Positions 8,755-17,567 of a stretch of 64,000 nucleotides of DNA are shown here, piece after piece. Where the stretch lies: contig JBOFEA010000004.1 of NCBI GenBank assembly GCA_051647535.1, positions 1 through 64,000 on the forward strand. Reading direction: 5' to 3'. The stretch is from Brevinema_A sp051647535 (lineage in GTDB: Bacteria; Spirochaetota; Brevinematia; Brevinematales; Brevinemataceae). Under the pieces are notes generated by a model. That model saw only the letters and a list, made by a program, of their open reading frames with translations, ran no database searches and was not told the DNA's origin. Both the position numbers and the translations under genes were made by a program. Position 1 is the stretch's first letter; every line of letters begins with the position of its first letter.

Positions 8755-9642
8755 CTATCCTCGAGGATGAAATCTATTATAATTTTCTTTCAACCTTAAA
8801 ATTGATAGTTTTGTATAACGCTGGGTAGAAGACAAACCCGCATGACCAAGTAATTCTTGAATAGACCTGATATCTGCACCTCTATCAAGAAGCTGAGAAG
8901 CAAATGTATATCGAAACATATGAGGATGAAGCTTTTTTCCCGAAATAAGATAGGAATATTTATTAACTATTTTTGTAATCATCGAAGTTGTAAGAGCTTT
9001 CCCGTTGATAGACAAAAATATATATGCAGATCCAGATTTATCAAGCAAAGATCTCTCAAAAAGCCATTGCTCCAAAATATCCTGTATTGTCTTTATGAGA
9101 GGAACGATTCTTTGCTTACCGCCTTTTCCATGGATCACAATCATACGGCCACCAGATATAATATCTTCCAATCTCAAATCACAAATTTCCTGTGCCCTCA
9201 TTCCTGTCCCATACATAAACATTAGAATATATTTGTCACGACGATGAAGTATACTATGTTCCGGTATATTTCGAAAGAAATCGCTTATTTGATCTTCCGA
9301 TACAACATTAGGAATATGTTTAGTATGTTTGGGCGGCAAAAATATTCGTAAAATATTTTCAGTAATAACTTTACGGCGTTCTAAGAACTTAAACCAGCTT
9401 CGGACAGATGATAATCTTCTAGCTGCTGTGCGAGAAGAATCTCCAGACAAAGATAAACGTTGAAGCCATTCCGACACAATCATAGGTGTAATATTTTCAA
9501 ACTCTAAACAATTCCTAGATCCGCAATACTCTATAAATTGACGAATATCAAATTGATAAGCTCTTACCGTATGATGTGATACTCCAAATTGCACTTTCAA
9601 TACAGAAATAAATTCTTCTGCATATTTTGAAATTTCATTCAT
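8755..9642 (-). CDS. xerD: Xer-type tyrosine recombinase
   Basis: A 295-residue XerC/XerD-like recombinase, normally acting at dif to resolve chromosome dimers. The N-terminal SAM-like core-binding domain spans about 1-85. The catalytic domain shows Arg in GTGMRAQEI, Lys in GKGGKQR, HPHMFR (His and Arg), LGHAG (His) and the nucleophile Tyr in TQRYTKL. The usual RHTFA is RYTFA here. Nothing suggests a phage integrase: no att-like duplication, no adjacent tRNA, no foreign cargo, and it ends an operon of envelope genes. XerC versus XerD cannot be decided from the window. Confidence 0.85.
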   Translation of the reverse strand: MNEISKYAEEFISVLKVQFGVSHHTVRAYQFDIRQFIEYCGSRNCLEFENITPMIVSEWLQRLSLSGDSSRTAARRLSSVRSWFKFLERRKVITENILRIFLPPKHTKHIPNVVSEDQISDFFRNIPEHSILHRRDKYILMFMYGTGMRAQEICDLRLEDIISGGRMIVIHGKGGKQRIVPLIKTIQDILEQWLFERSLLDKSGSAYIFLSINGKALTTSMITKIVNKYSYLISGKKLHPHMFRYTFASQLLDRGADIRSIQELLGHAGLSSTQRYTKLSILRLKENYNRFHPRG

Positions 9643-9678
9643 TATCTACTTTATCCTATATCTTTCTTATAATAATGT

Positions 9679-10425
9679 TTAAGGCATAAGATATACATCT
9701 TTGACATATTCGGACGGGGTAAGCTGAAAATTCGATGCATATAAACGAATATAATAATTTTTCCCGGTAATATCTCCAGATTTCCAAGCAGGATTCCATT
9801 GAAACCTAAACAAACCCGCATCTAATGTTTTTTTATCTAATATTTTTGTACAAACATTCCCGTTTTGATCGTATATATACAATGACACAGCAGCAGCTTC
9901 TTGAAGCAGAAATTCTAATAATAACATATTAGACTCTTCCGAATTTTTAGGCACATTTAAGATAAAATCTTTTTCAAATATTATTTTTACCGGTTCGGTT
10001 TCCACTCCTGCAGAAAACAATTCTATATCATCTCCATAAATTTCTACTGTTAAATATGCTCTGCTGTATGAATAAGAAGGATACGTTATATTACGCACAT
10101 CGGATTCGGTAAAAATACATTCTGCAATCAACCGATCCGTAAATTGGTCATAAATCTTTACTAAAGCATAAGACGAATATTTTCGTTTATTGAAATACAT
10201 AAACAATTTGGAAAAACGCATTTGGGTATCTACAACAAAATCTTCTGTTTTCAAAAAACCTTTCTCAACAGAACTATCCTGCATTAACGAACCATTTGAT
10301 TCTACCATACCTACCGTTTCACGAAGCAAAAGAGAAGGAAGCGTATTATAACGCCACGCTGTTGTAAGAGATGCAATTTGAACAGGAAAAACAAGAACTG
10401 CAGCAAAAAATATAATTTTTCTCAA
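9679..10425 (-). CDS. Exported protein with FlgD/T9SS-like beta-sandwich C-terminus
   Basis: A 248-residue protein beginning with a signal peptide (about residues 1-20). The C-terminal part (about 178-240), with VSLYIYDQNGNVC, then GLFRFQWNPAWKSGD and YYIRLYASN, follows the pattern of the FlgD-type immunoglobulin-like domain found in many exported proteins. The N-terminal two-thirds look beta-rich and unassigned. It lies between a membrane protein and the Xer recombinase in a minus-strand run headed by an FtsB-like gene. The gene looks intact. Function is unknown; an envelope role is the reasonable inference. Confidence 0.6.
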   Translation of the reverse strand: MRKIIFFAAVLVFPVQIASLTTAWRYNTLPSLLLRETVGMVESNGSLMQDSSVEKGFLKTEDFVVDTQMRFSKLFMYFNKRKYSSYALVKIYDQFTDRLIAECIFTESDVRNITYPSYSYSRAYLTVEIYGDDIELFSAGVETEPVKIIFEKDFILNVPKNSEESNMLLLEFLLQEAAAVSLYIYDQNGNVCTKILDKKTLDAGLFRFQWNPAWKSGDITGKNYYIRLYASNFQLTPSEYVKDVYLMP

Positions 10426-10460
10426 CCAACCCCTCCTAAACCCTACTATATTATAGGAGT

Positions 10461-11519
10461 TTATGATTTGTCTTGTTTATTATCGTTTTTGGAAATTTGA
10501 GAAAATTTTTCGGATATATTCTTCATTTTTCCGCCTAATGATTTGGTATTGGAATGAGTCAACTCTTCTATCTTGATAAACCTGTCAAGCCATCCAAGAG
10601 TATCATCCAAATCCTGACTACCTTCACCGCCAGACATTCCGCTTGAACTTTCCTGACCCATTGACTCAAAATATACACGAAGATATGAATACAACAATCG
10701 ATCTAATACTATCAACAATACGATAAATAAAGGAAAAATCATCATTACAAACAATCTTAACAAATGATAACCAAAATTCGCAGAACGAGGAGCTACCAAA
10801 AATAATGTCACCGGAGCATCAAAATGATCTTTAATTTCCTGTACATAAACTCTTTCTTTTTTGGAAAAATCAAACTGCCCCTTATCATCCGTAAATTGAT
10901 TGATTTTATCTAAAAGAACTGAAGGAATTGAATCATACTTATCAGCATAATATATTTTACCTTGATATCTTATAATCATCTTTTGTTCAATATCACTTAA
11001 CAACATTTCTAATATTTTTTGATCAAATACAACCTGCATATTAAGATTTGTGTCCATCAAATTTGTAGAATATTCAACTATAAATTTGTTTACAAGATAA
11101 ATATTTCTGTATTTATAAAGCAGTTCCTTATCTTTGAATAAAAGAACGTCCCGAAACAACGGCAGGTGTGCTAAATATTCTTGTATTAAATATTCCAAAT
11201 CATTAAAATTATATTTTAATGCCGACCCAAGTGATGCAGTAAATCTTAAATCAGATTTCATACTATTTATATTTTGAAAAAAACCGGATGAGATCATATC
11301 AGCAGTTTCCGATAAATATTTTTGATTTTGAATATCCATACCGTCTGATTTTAATACTGAATCATAGAAGTTGTCTATAGCACCAAACATCGGATCAAAC
11401 CAAGTCACCGGTTTTACAAAATCTTTAGTCAAGTATAAAATAAATAAAATTCCTAAAAATAAAAATACAAAATAACGAAAAAATTTATATACTGCCATAC
11501 TAACTAACTCCTTAAACAT
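10461..11519 (-). CDS. Two-helix membrane protein with large periplasmic domain, unknown
   Basis: The 352 residues have one membrane helix near the N-terminus (about 13-31), an external domain of roughly 230 residues, a second helix (about 264-285) and a cytoplasmic tail ending in a Lys/Asn/Asp-rich stretch. This is sensor-like topology, but there is no HAMP, kinase, cyclase or chemotaxis signalling domain, so it may be structural. The gene starts 1 base after the stop of the FtsB-like gene, implying coupled translation. I do not recognise the family. Confidence 0.6.
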   Translation of the reverse strand: MFKELVSMAVYKFFRYFVFLFLGILFILYLTKDFVKPVTWFDPMFGAIDNFYDSVLKSDGMDIQNQKYLSETADMISSGFFQNINSMKSDLRFTASLGSALKYNFNDLEYLIQEYLAHLPLFRDVLLFKDKELLYKYRNIYLVNKFIVEYSTNLMDTNLNMQVVFDQKILEMLLSDIEQKMIIRYQGKIYYADKYDSIPSVLLDKINQFTDDKGQFDFSKKERVYVQEIKDHFDAPVTLFLVAPRSANFGYHLLRLFVMMIFPLFIVLLIVLDRLLYSYLRVYFESMGQESSSGMSGGEGSQDLDDTLGWLDRFIKIEELTHSNTKSLGGKMKNISEKFSQISKNDNKQDKS

Positions 11520-11520
11520 T

Positions 11521-11943
11521 TTAAGATCTCTTCCTCATAGCAAAAAACGATAAAAGAAATAAGCACAAACAACCTAAAATAAGCATACCCAACGCAGCCA
11601 CAGCACTAAGAAAGAAAAATCTTTTTTCGTCATAGGATATAATAATATTATTATTTGACACTTGATTATCATTTTCTTTCATTTTAAAAATTAGTGCATT
11701 ATGAAGTATTCTACCTTGCTTTATTAAAAACGCATGATCAGGGTCCGTCATTTGAGACAATCGTGTGTACTCTGCCTTCATTTTTTGGATTTCTTCATGA
11801 GATACCTGAATTTCCTGAGATAATTTCAAAATTTCACGAGAAAGAAGTACATTATCCAAAATACCGGATTTGCCAAATACAAAAACACTAACCAGCCAAA
11901 ACACCACCAAATACATAACAATATAAAAATAAGACTTAGCCAT
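11521..11943 (-). CDS. FtsB/DivIC-like membrane protein with an extra C-terminal helix
   Basis: A 140-residue protein with an N-terminal membrane helix (about 8-25), then GKSGILDN and a Leu/Ile heptad region (ILKLSQEIQVSHEEIQKMKAE), then DPDHAFLIKQGRIL. This order (helix, G-x-x-G-I/L-x-D, coiled coil, short globular part) is that of septum-formation initiators FtsB/DivIC. Unusually, a second hydrophobic helix follows (about 113-136). FtsB proteins normally have one helix, so this is a divergent member or a look-alike. It heads the minus-strand run that includes two envelope proteins and Xer. An FtsL candidate is at 4747-4995. Confidence 0.5.
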   Translation of the reverse strand: MAKSYFYIVMYLVVFWLVSVFVFGKSGILDNVLLSREILKLSQEIQVSHEEIQKMKAEYTRLSQMTDPDHAFLIKQGRILHNALIFKMKENDNQVSNNNIIISYDEKRFFFLSAVAALGMLILGCLCLFLLSFFAMRKRS

Positions 11944-12067
11944 ACTACCTCAAATATTTACTGTACAATATTCTAACAACTATATTATTAAGACAGATAT
12001 TATCTATAGTATCGGTTAAAAAAAAAAAATCTTAATGAATATTAGGCCATGCGATTTCTTAAAACAT

Positions 12068-12096
12068 TTGCAAAAATACGATTTTCATTTTATAAT
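12068..12096 (+). promoter_or_regulatory. Promoter of the EAL-HDOD gene
   Basis: TTGCAA (12068-12073), 17 bp and TATAAT (12091-12096). The predicted start near 12103 gives a leader of about 60 nt. The rest of the 222-base divergent gap from 11944 shows no gene. Confidence 0.65.
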
Positions 12097-12165
12097 ATAT
12101 TTTAAATCTTATATATACTATTAATAAAAAATTCAGCATGAATTATTCAAATTTGGAGAGAAAAA

Positions 12166-13410
12166 ATGGATTTATTATTGGGTAAACAAGCTATTGTTGA
12201 CAGAAATTTACAAATTTCAGCTTATGAGCTTCTGTTTCGATCTAAAGAAAACAAACCCATAACATGTGATACCGACGCTACCATGCAGGTAGTAGCAAAT
12301 ACCTTATCTATGTTTACTACAGACAATATTCTAGGTGGAAAAAGAGGATTTATTAATATCGATATAGACATTCTTCGAAAAGGATTATTAGAAATTCTTG
12401 CTCCTAATAAATTTGTCATTGAAATTTTAGAAACACAAACTCCCACTAAAGAATTAGTGACTTTTATTCAAGAACTCAAAAGAAAAGGATATATGTTTGC
12501 ACTGGATGATTTTATTATGTCGCTGGATGAAATCCAGTATTGGGAACCTATACTTCATGAAGTACATATTATTAAAGTTGATGTTATGGACAGCAGTATT
12601 GATGAATTGAAACACAAGATCAATATTCTCAAAACGTACAAAGCGGCACTTTTAGCCGAAAAAGTAGAAACACAAGAAATGTTCAAACTGTGCCACAGTC
12701 TTGGATTCACTTACTTTCAAGGATATTTCTTTACCAAACCGGTAATTGTCAGCGGATTACGGGTAGAACCTCAGATTGAAAGTATCCTTCACATTGCAAA
12801 GTTGCTTCAGCAAGATGCTGACATATCTGAAATAGAAGAGTCTATTAAAATGTATCCTGATTTGGTAATGGCATTAATGAAAATTATTAATTCAGCAAGT
12901 ATATTTCCGGTACAAGAAATTACATCTATCCGCCAAACAATTGCGTTATTAGGTAAAAAGGCTCTATCCCAATGGATTTTGTTAATGCTGTATACAAGAA
13001 AAAATGAACAAAACTCGACTGACGAAAAAGCTTCTACCGCATTATACCAAACTGCCGTCCAAAGAGCAAAAACAATGGAACTATTAGCACAGGCAATACC
13101 AAGTATTTCTGCAAATACTAAGAATGAAGCCTTCTTAACAGGATTACTTTCATTATCAGATACTTTGTTGCAAACTCCTATGAGTGAAATACTTCAGAAT
13201 CTCTATGTTTCACAAAATATTTCACAGGCCCTTCTCAAGGGAGAAGGACAACTCGGCGACCTGTTGAATTTGGTAAAAGCGTGGGAAACACAAAACACCG
13301 GTATTATTTCACTTATCAGCACACAATATAAATTAACTATGGAACAATTGAATTCCATTTTTATTAAGTCATTCAAATTTTCAGGAGAAATGCTCTCCCA
13401 ATCGACATAA
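12166..13410 (+). CDS. EAL-HDOD signalling protein (YuxH/CdgJ type)
   Basis: The 414 residues combine an EAL-like domain (about 1-200) with a HDOD domain (about 205-400). The EAL part has YELLFR at the EAL position, FINID, EILE, ALDDF, IIKVDV, AEKVET and YFQGYFF, so most metal- and substrate-binding residues are present. However, the loop after DDF lacks the Gly-rich loop-6 sequence of active phosphodiesterases. The HDOD part carries PDLVMALMKIINSA and TSIRQTIALLG. Proteins of this architecture are usually regulators of motility or adhesion through c-di-GMP or protein contacts. Enzymatic activity is uncertain. GGAG precedes the ATG. Confidence 0.85.
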   Translation: MDLLLGKQAIVDRNLQISAYELLFRSKENKPITCDTDATMQVVANTLSMFTTDNILGGKRGFINIDIDILRKGLLEILAPNKFVIEILETQTPTKELVTFIQELKRKGYMFALDDFIMSLDEIQYWEPILHEVHIIKVDVMDSSIDELKHKINILKTYKAALLAEKVETQEMFKLCHSLGFTYFQGYFFTKPVIVSGLRVEPQIESILHIAKLLQQDADISEIEESIKMYPDLVMALMKIINSASIFPVQEITSIRQTIALLGKKALSQWILLMLYTRKNEQNSTDEKASTALYQTAVQRAKTMELLAQAIPSISANTKNEAFLTGLLSLSDTLLQTPMSEILQNLYVSQNISQALLKGEGQLGDLLNLVKAWETQNTGIISLISTQYKLTMEQLNSIFIKSFKFSGEMLSQST

Positions 13411-13472
13411 ATGAGTTTGACGATACCAGCAGGTAAAATAATTATACTTTGTAATTTTAGAAGGAGTGTTTT

Positions 13473-15947
13473 GTGAATCAGCCGGCTTCAGAATTTTTCC
13501 ATCCGAATATATCAGAATATATTGCCCAAACCATTGAATCACACGGAGGATCTGAAGTATTTTTTACCGCTTGGGTAGACAGAGACGGAAGAGTATCGGA
13601 ATGTGAAGCAATAGCATTTGGAAACGACGAATCCGTACCTGCTCCGCTTGCAGAAGGGTTAAAGGCTGATTTAGTGATTCACAATCATCCTTCTGGAGAT
13701 TTGCGTGCATCCAATGCTGATATCAATATTGCATCTCTTCTTGCTACAAAAAAACTTGGATTTTATATTATTAATAATGATTGCTCCGTTATTAACATTG
13801 TCTACAAACCAAAACCCAGATTCTTTCTTCCGGAGCAGGAAGTGTTGGCAATTTTCCAAGACAAAGGATTATTAGCAGAATGCATTGGCTCCTATGAAGA
13901 AAGACCTCAACAAGAAGAATTGGTTTCTAAAATCATTTCCGCCATTAATAACGATAACATTTTGGCAGCAGAAGCCGGTACAGGTACCGGAAAGTCATTA
14001 TCTTATCTTATTCCTGCAGCAGTTTGGGCTGTTAAGTCTGAAAAACGTGTATTTGTGACAACACATACGATTACTCTTCAAAATCAGATTGCAAAAAAAG
14101 ATGCCGAACTAGTATCAAGTATTGTTGAAAGATATACAGGAATAAAGCCTAGATTTGCTGTTTTGGTAGGACGGGGTAATTATTTATGCCCTAAAAATTT
14201 GAACGAACTTCTTTATGAAAGAGACAAGACAGAATCATTATTTGACAATCCTCAACAAATAAAAAATGAATTAGAAATCATTTCTTTATGGTCAGAAGGA
14301 ACTCAAAGCGGACTTCGATCGGAAATTCCGGAAAGAATATCTTCGGAACTGTGGGAAGAACTATCTGCATCCACCCCAAACTGTCCAAGAAAAGAATGTC
14401 CTTTTTATACTGAATGTTTTTATTTTAAAGCAAGAATGACTGCAGAAGCATCACACATTATTATTGGAAATCATTCCTTACTACTGGCATCTATTGATGA
14501 TGACAACGGATTTATTTCTACGATTCCGCATTTTTCTGGAGTTGTGATTGATGAAGCGCATAGTCTTCCAAATATTACCTTGGGAGCAATGGCTGAATCA
14601 TTTTCTTTTGGAGGAATTATATGGCGGATATCTCGATTATACCGTCAAAAAGGTTCAAAATTTTTCGGACAATTAAATCTTCTTCACGACAGAGCGGCTC
14701 TTGAGCAATCATCGGAACTTTTCCAGCTATTCACAACAGCTTCCAATTCTATTTTAGAACTAAGCGGATTAACCCGCCAAAAAGAAGAAGAGTTTTTGAA
14801 TATCATAGGCAATTATCAAGAACCTTATATAGAAATTACTCAAGAACTTCTTTCACAATCCAAATGGATTACCGCAAAAAAAATTCTTACAGAATTGTTT
14901 GATCATGTCAAGTTCATTGAGTCAACCTTAACCAAATTATCAGAACGAACTAGAGAATTAATACCTGAAGCTCGAATTCTAGAAATTTTACGAATTATTG
15001 ATATTCACAACAATGCTTTTTTTGAAATGAGGCAGACTTTTGAGAAGATTTTTATTACCCTCAATGATGATTCTATTGCAGTAAAACAACTTGAATTAAC
15101 ACGTAATGCTACAATATTTTCTGCAGGACCGGCTGATATAGGAGATTTTTTATCAAAAAATATCTTCCGTCCAAAAGATTTTACGATTTTTGTTTCTGCA
15201 ACACTATTCATTAATAATACTGTTAATTTTTTCTCTCAAAGTATAGGATTGGAGTATTCGGAGCCGGAACGTGTTGACTCGATTGCCCTTTCAAGCCCTT
15301 TTGACTACAAGAACCAAATGAAAATTTTTGTCATTAAAGAACCTTCCTTACCTACTGACCAGTTATATTCACAAAAAATGGACTTAGTAAAACAAGCGGT
15401 ACTTACATCCGGAGGTGGAGCTCTGTTGCTTTTTACATCATACAAAGCGTTAGAAGCAGCATATTTAAAATTGGCTGAAGAATTCAGCGATGCGGGACTT
15501 TATCCGTTAAAACAAGGAGATTTTTCTCGAGATCATCTTCTTAATGCGATGAGAACAAAAGATTATACTATTCTTTTTGCTACATCAAGCTTCTGGGAAG
15601 GTATTGATATTCCGGGACACCATTTGAGATTACTTATTATTGACAAACTTCCTTTTGATAATCCTAACAATCCGTTAACAAAAGCAGTTTGCAGGATGCT
15701 GGAAGAAAAAAACATTAATTCCTTTGCAGAATATTCTGTTCCTCGAGCTGTTCTCAAATATAAACAAGGAATCGGACGATTAATCCGTTCAAAAAAAGAC
15801 CGTGGAATTCTCATTGTACTAGACAGCAGAATTTTTTCAAAATCATACGGTAGAAATTTCGTACAAGCAGCACTACCCGCTGAATCGTTGTATCTTACCT
15901 ATCCAAATATTCTTCAGGAAATAAAGAAATTTTTCTTTTTAGCATAG
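13473..15947 (+). CDS. JAMM/MPN+ metalloprotease-like domain fused to DinG/XPD helicase
   Basis: An 824-residue fusion. Residues about 1-140 form a JAB/RadC-like domain with a complete zinc-protease signature: His70-Asn-His72, seven residues, Ser80, two residues, Asp83, and a candidate catalytic Glu28. Residues about 150-824 are a superfamily 2 XPD/DinG-type 5'-3' helicase: Walker A EAGTGTGKS (167-175), four Cys placed for a 4Fe-4S cluster (239, 304, 309, 315), DEAH (360-363), SATLF, and a C-terminal GIGRLIRS motif VI. The start is GTG with AAGGAG upstream. It lies before dut and obgE. DNA repair or replication-stress use is likely; what the protease-like domain cleaves is unknown. Confidence 0.88.
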   Translation: MNQPASEFFHPNISEYIAQTIESHGGSEVFFTAWVDRDGRVSECEAIAFGNDESVPAPLAEGLKADLVIHNHPSGDLRASNADINIASLLATKKLGFYIINNDCSVINIVYKPKPRFFLPEQEVLAIFQDKGLLAECIGSYEERPQQEELVSKIISAINNDNILAAEAGTGTGKSLSYLIPAAVWAVKSEKRVFVTTHTITLQNQIAKKDAELVSSIVERYTGIKPRFAVLVGRGNYLCPKNLNELLYERDKTESLFDNPQQIKNELEIISLWSEGTQSGLRSEIPERISSELWEELSASTPNCPRKECPFYTECFYFKARMTAEASHIIIGNHSLLLASIDDDNGFISTIPHFSGVVIDEAHSLPNITLGAMAESFSFGGIIWRISRLYRQKGSKFFGQLNLLHDRAALEQSSELFQLFTTASNSILELSGLTRQKEEEFLNIIGNYQEPYIEITQELLSQSKWITAKKILTELFDHVKFIESTLTKLSERTRELIPEARILEILRIIDIHNNAFFEMRQTFEKIFITLNDDSIAVKQLELTRNATIFSAGPADIGDFLSKNIFRPKDFTIFVSATLFINNTVNFFSQSIGLEYSEPERVDSIALSSPFDYKNQMKIFVIKEPSLPTDQLYSQKMDLVKQAVLTSGGGALLLFTSYKALEAAYLKLAEEFSDAGLYPLKQGDFSRDHLLNAMRTKDYTILFATSSFWEGIDIPGHHLRLLIIDKLPFDNPNNPLTKAVCRMLEEKNINSFAEYSVPRAVLKYKQGIGRLIRSKKDRGILIVLDSRIFSKSYGRNFVQAALPAESLYLTYPNILQEIKKFFFLA

Positions 15948-16003
15948 CAATAAAAATCACATACTCTTGTTTTGCATTCAATGACATTTTAGGAGAGAAC
16001 TAG

Positions 16004-16456
16004 ATGAAAAATAAAAATATTGAAATAAAAATTAAATTCTTAACTCCTCAGGCAAAAATCCCTGCTTATCAAACTCCCGATTCAGCAGGTGCAGATTTGT
16101 ATGCGGCATTAGAAGAAGATTTTGTTATAGCACATGGAACAGTAGCAATGATTCCTACCGGTTTGTCAGTAGAAATTCCCCAAGGATTTGAAATGCAAAT
16201 CCGAGCAAGAAGCGGTATTGCCGCCAAAGGAATTATTATTCCAAACGGTATTGGTACTATTGATGCAGATTACCGCGGAGAAATAAAAGTATTATTATTA
16301 AATCTCAGCGGAACGGATTTTACCGTAAGCAATCATATGAGAATAGCACAAGCTGTTGTATCACCTATTATGCAGGTATCTTACACCCAATCCGAATTTT
16401 TATCGGAAACCACACGAGGAGAAGGCGGATTCGGAAGTACCGGTCTGCATAGCTAA
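16004..16456 (+). CDS. dut: dUTP diphosphatase
   Basis: Trimeric dUTPase, which splits dUTP to dUMP and pyrophosphate, keeps uracil out of DNA and supplies dTMP synthesis. All five family motifs are visible in 150 residues: AGADLYA, RARSGIAAKG, the uracil-binding loop around NGIGTIDADYRGEI with its catalytic Asp, RIAQAVV, and the C-terminal P-loop-like RGEGGFGSTG. AGGAG precedes the ATG at 16004. It sits between the helicase fusion and obgE, all on the + strand with short gaps, so one transcript is likely. Confidence 0.97.
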   Translation: MKNKNIEIKIKFLTPQAKIPAYQTPDSAGADLYAALEEDFVIAHGTVAMIPTGLSVEIPQGFEMQIRARSGIAAKGIIIPNGIGTIDADYRGEIKVLLLNLSGTDFTVSNHMRIAQAVVSPIMQVSYTQSEFLSETTRGEGGFGSTGLHS

Positions 16457-16478
16457 TTCAGTAAAGGAAATATCACTT

Positions 16479-17567
16479 ATGATTTTTAAAGATGAAGTAA
16501 ATATTACTGTTTCCTCAGGAAAAGGTGGAGACGGAGCAGTTTCTTTTCGGAGAGAAAAGTTTATGCCTAACGGTGGTCCGGATGGTGGAGACGGTGGAGA
16601 CGGTGGTAATGTTATTATCCGGCTCAATCCCCAGCTATTGACACTTGCAAATTTCCACACCGGTCAGAAATTTAAAGCCAAAAGCGGTGAAAACGGTATG
16701 GGACAACAATGTTTCGGAAAAAAAGGAAATAATATTATCTTAGAAATGCCTGAAGGTACCGTCATTAGTGAAATATTGGAAGATCAAACAAAAAAAATTA
16801 TTGCAGATCTATCAGGAAACATAAAAGAAATTGTCATTGCAGAAGGCGGAAAAGGCGGCAAAGGAAATATCCACTACAAAAGTGCCGTCAAACAAAGCCC
16901 TCAATATGCCCAAAAAGGAAAACTGGGAATCAAAAAAGATCTCTGTTTAGAATTAAAATTGATTGCTCATATAGGATTAGCCGGATTTCCCAACGCCGGA
17001 AAATCATCTTTAATTTCGCGACTTACCAATGCAAGACCAAAAGTTGCAGATTACCCTTTTACAACACTAGTTCCTAATTTAGGTATGCTTATTCCTGAAA
17101 CTTATGGCGATGGACTGTTGATTGCCGATATTCCCGGATTAATTGAAGGTGCTTCTGAAGGTCGAGGTTTAGGAATTGAATTTCTAAAGCATATCGAACG
17201 AACAAAATTATTATTGTTTGTGCTTGATATTTCAGACAATCCTGAACAAAAATTTAATATTCTAAGAAAAGAATTGGCTAATTATTCTGAAAAACTTTCC
17301 CAACAACATTATGTAGTGTATTTTAATAAAACCGACCTCATGCCAGAAATTTCAGAGGAAATATTAGAATTTTCAAACTTCCTGCAAAACAAAAATATTC
17401 CTGTTTTCTTTGGAAGTGCAGGTACAGGCGAAGGTTTGCCCCAACTGAAAAAAGACTTGTTTACTATATGGAAATCTCTTCCTCAGGAAGTTGTTCAAAA
17501 CGAACTTCCTAAGGAAGAGAATGATAATTTTGATGATTTCACTAAAGGCTTAGATTTATTAAATTAG
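16479..17567 (+). CDS. obgE: Obg GTPase
   Basis: A ribosome-associated GTPase used in large-subunit assembly and growth control. The start is the ATG at 16479 (AAAGGAAA upstream), giving MIFKDEVNITV and 362 residues; the open frame further upstream overlaps dut in a different frame and is not coding. The N-terminal Gly-rich Obg fold (about 1-158) has GGKGGKGN, and the G domain carries GFPNAGKSSLIS (G1), the DIPGLIEGA switch (G3) and NKTDL (G4). The C-terminal extension after the G domain is short and acidic. Its stop codon overlaps the stop of the convergent ftsK by 4 nt. Confidence 0.96.
   Translation: MIFKDEVNITVSSGKGGDGAVSFRREKFMPNGGPDGGDGGDGGNVIIRLNPQLLTLANFHTGQKFKAKSGENGMGQQCFGKKGNNIILEMPEGTVISEILEDQTKKIIADLSGNIKEIVIAEGGKGGKGNIHYKSAVKQSPQYAQKGKLGIKKDLCLELKLIAHIGLAGFPNAGKSSLISRLTNARPKVADYPFTTLVPNLGMLIPETYGDGLLIADIPGLIEGASEGRGLGIEFLKHIERTKLLLFVLDISDNPEQKFNILRKELANYSEKLSQQHYVVYFNKTDLMPEISEEILEFSNFLQNKNIPVFFGSAGTGEGLPQLKKDLFTIWKSLPQEVVQNELPKEENDNFDDFTKGLDLLN

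Noticed and set aside
8755..9642. Tyrosine recombinase as a phage or island integrase
   Set aside because: The motifs and length fit chromosomal Xer proteins, it ends an operon of envelope genes, no tRNA or att-like repeat is adjacent, and no mobile cargo is present.
16356..16478. Extended N-terminus for Obg
   Set aside because: The extra 41 codons overlap dut in another frame; Obg proteins begin near the ATG at 16479, which has a ribosome site.
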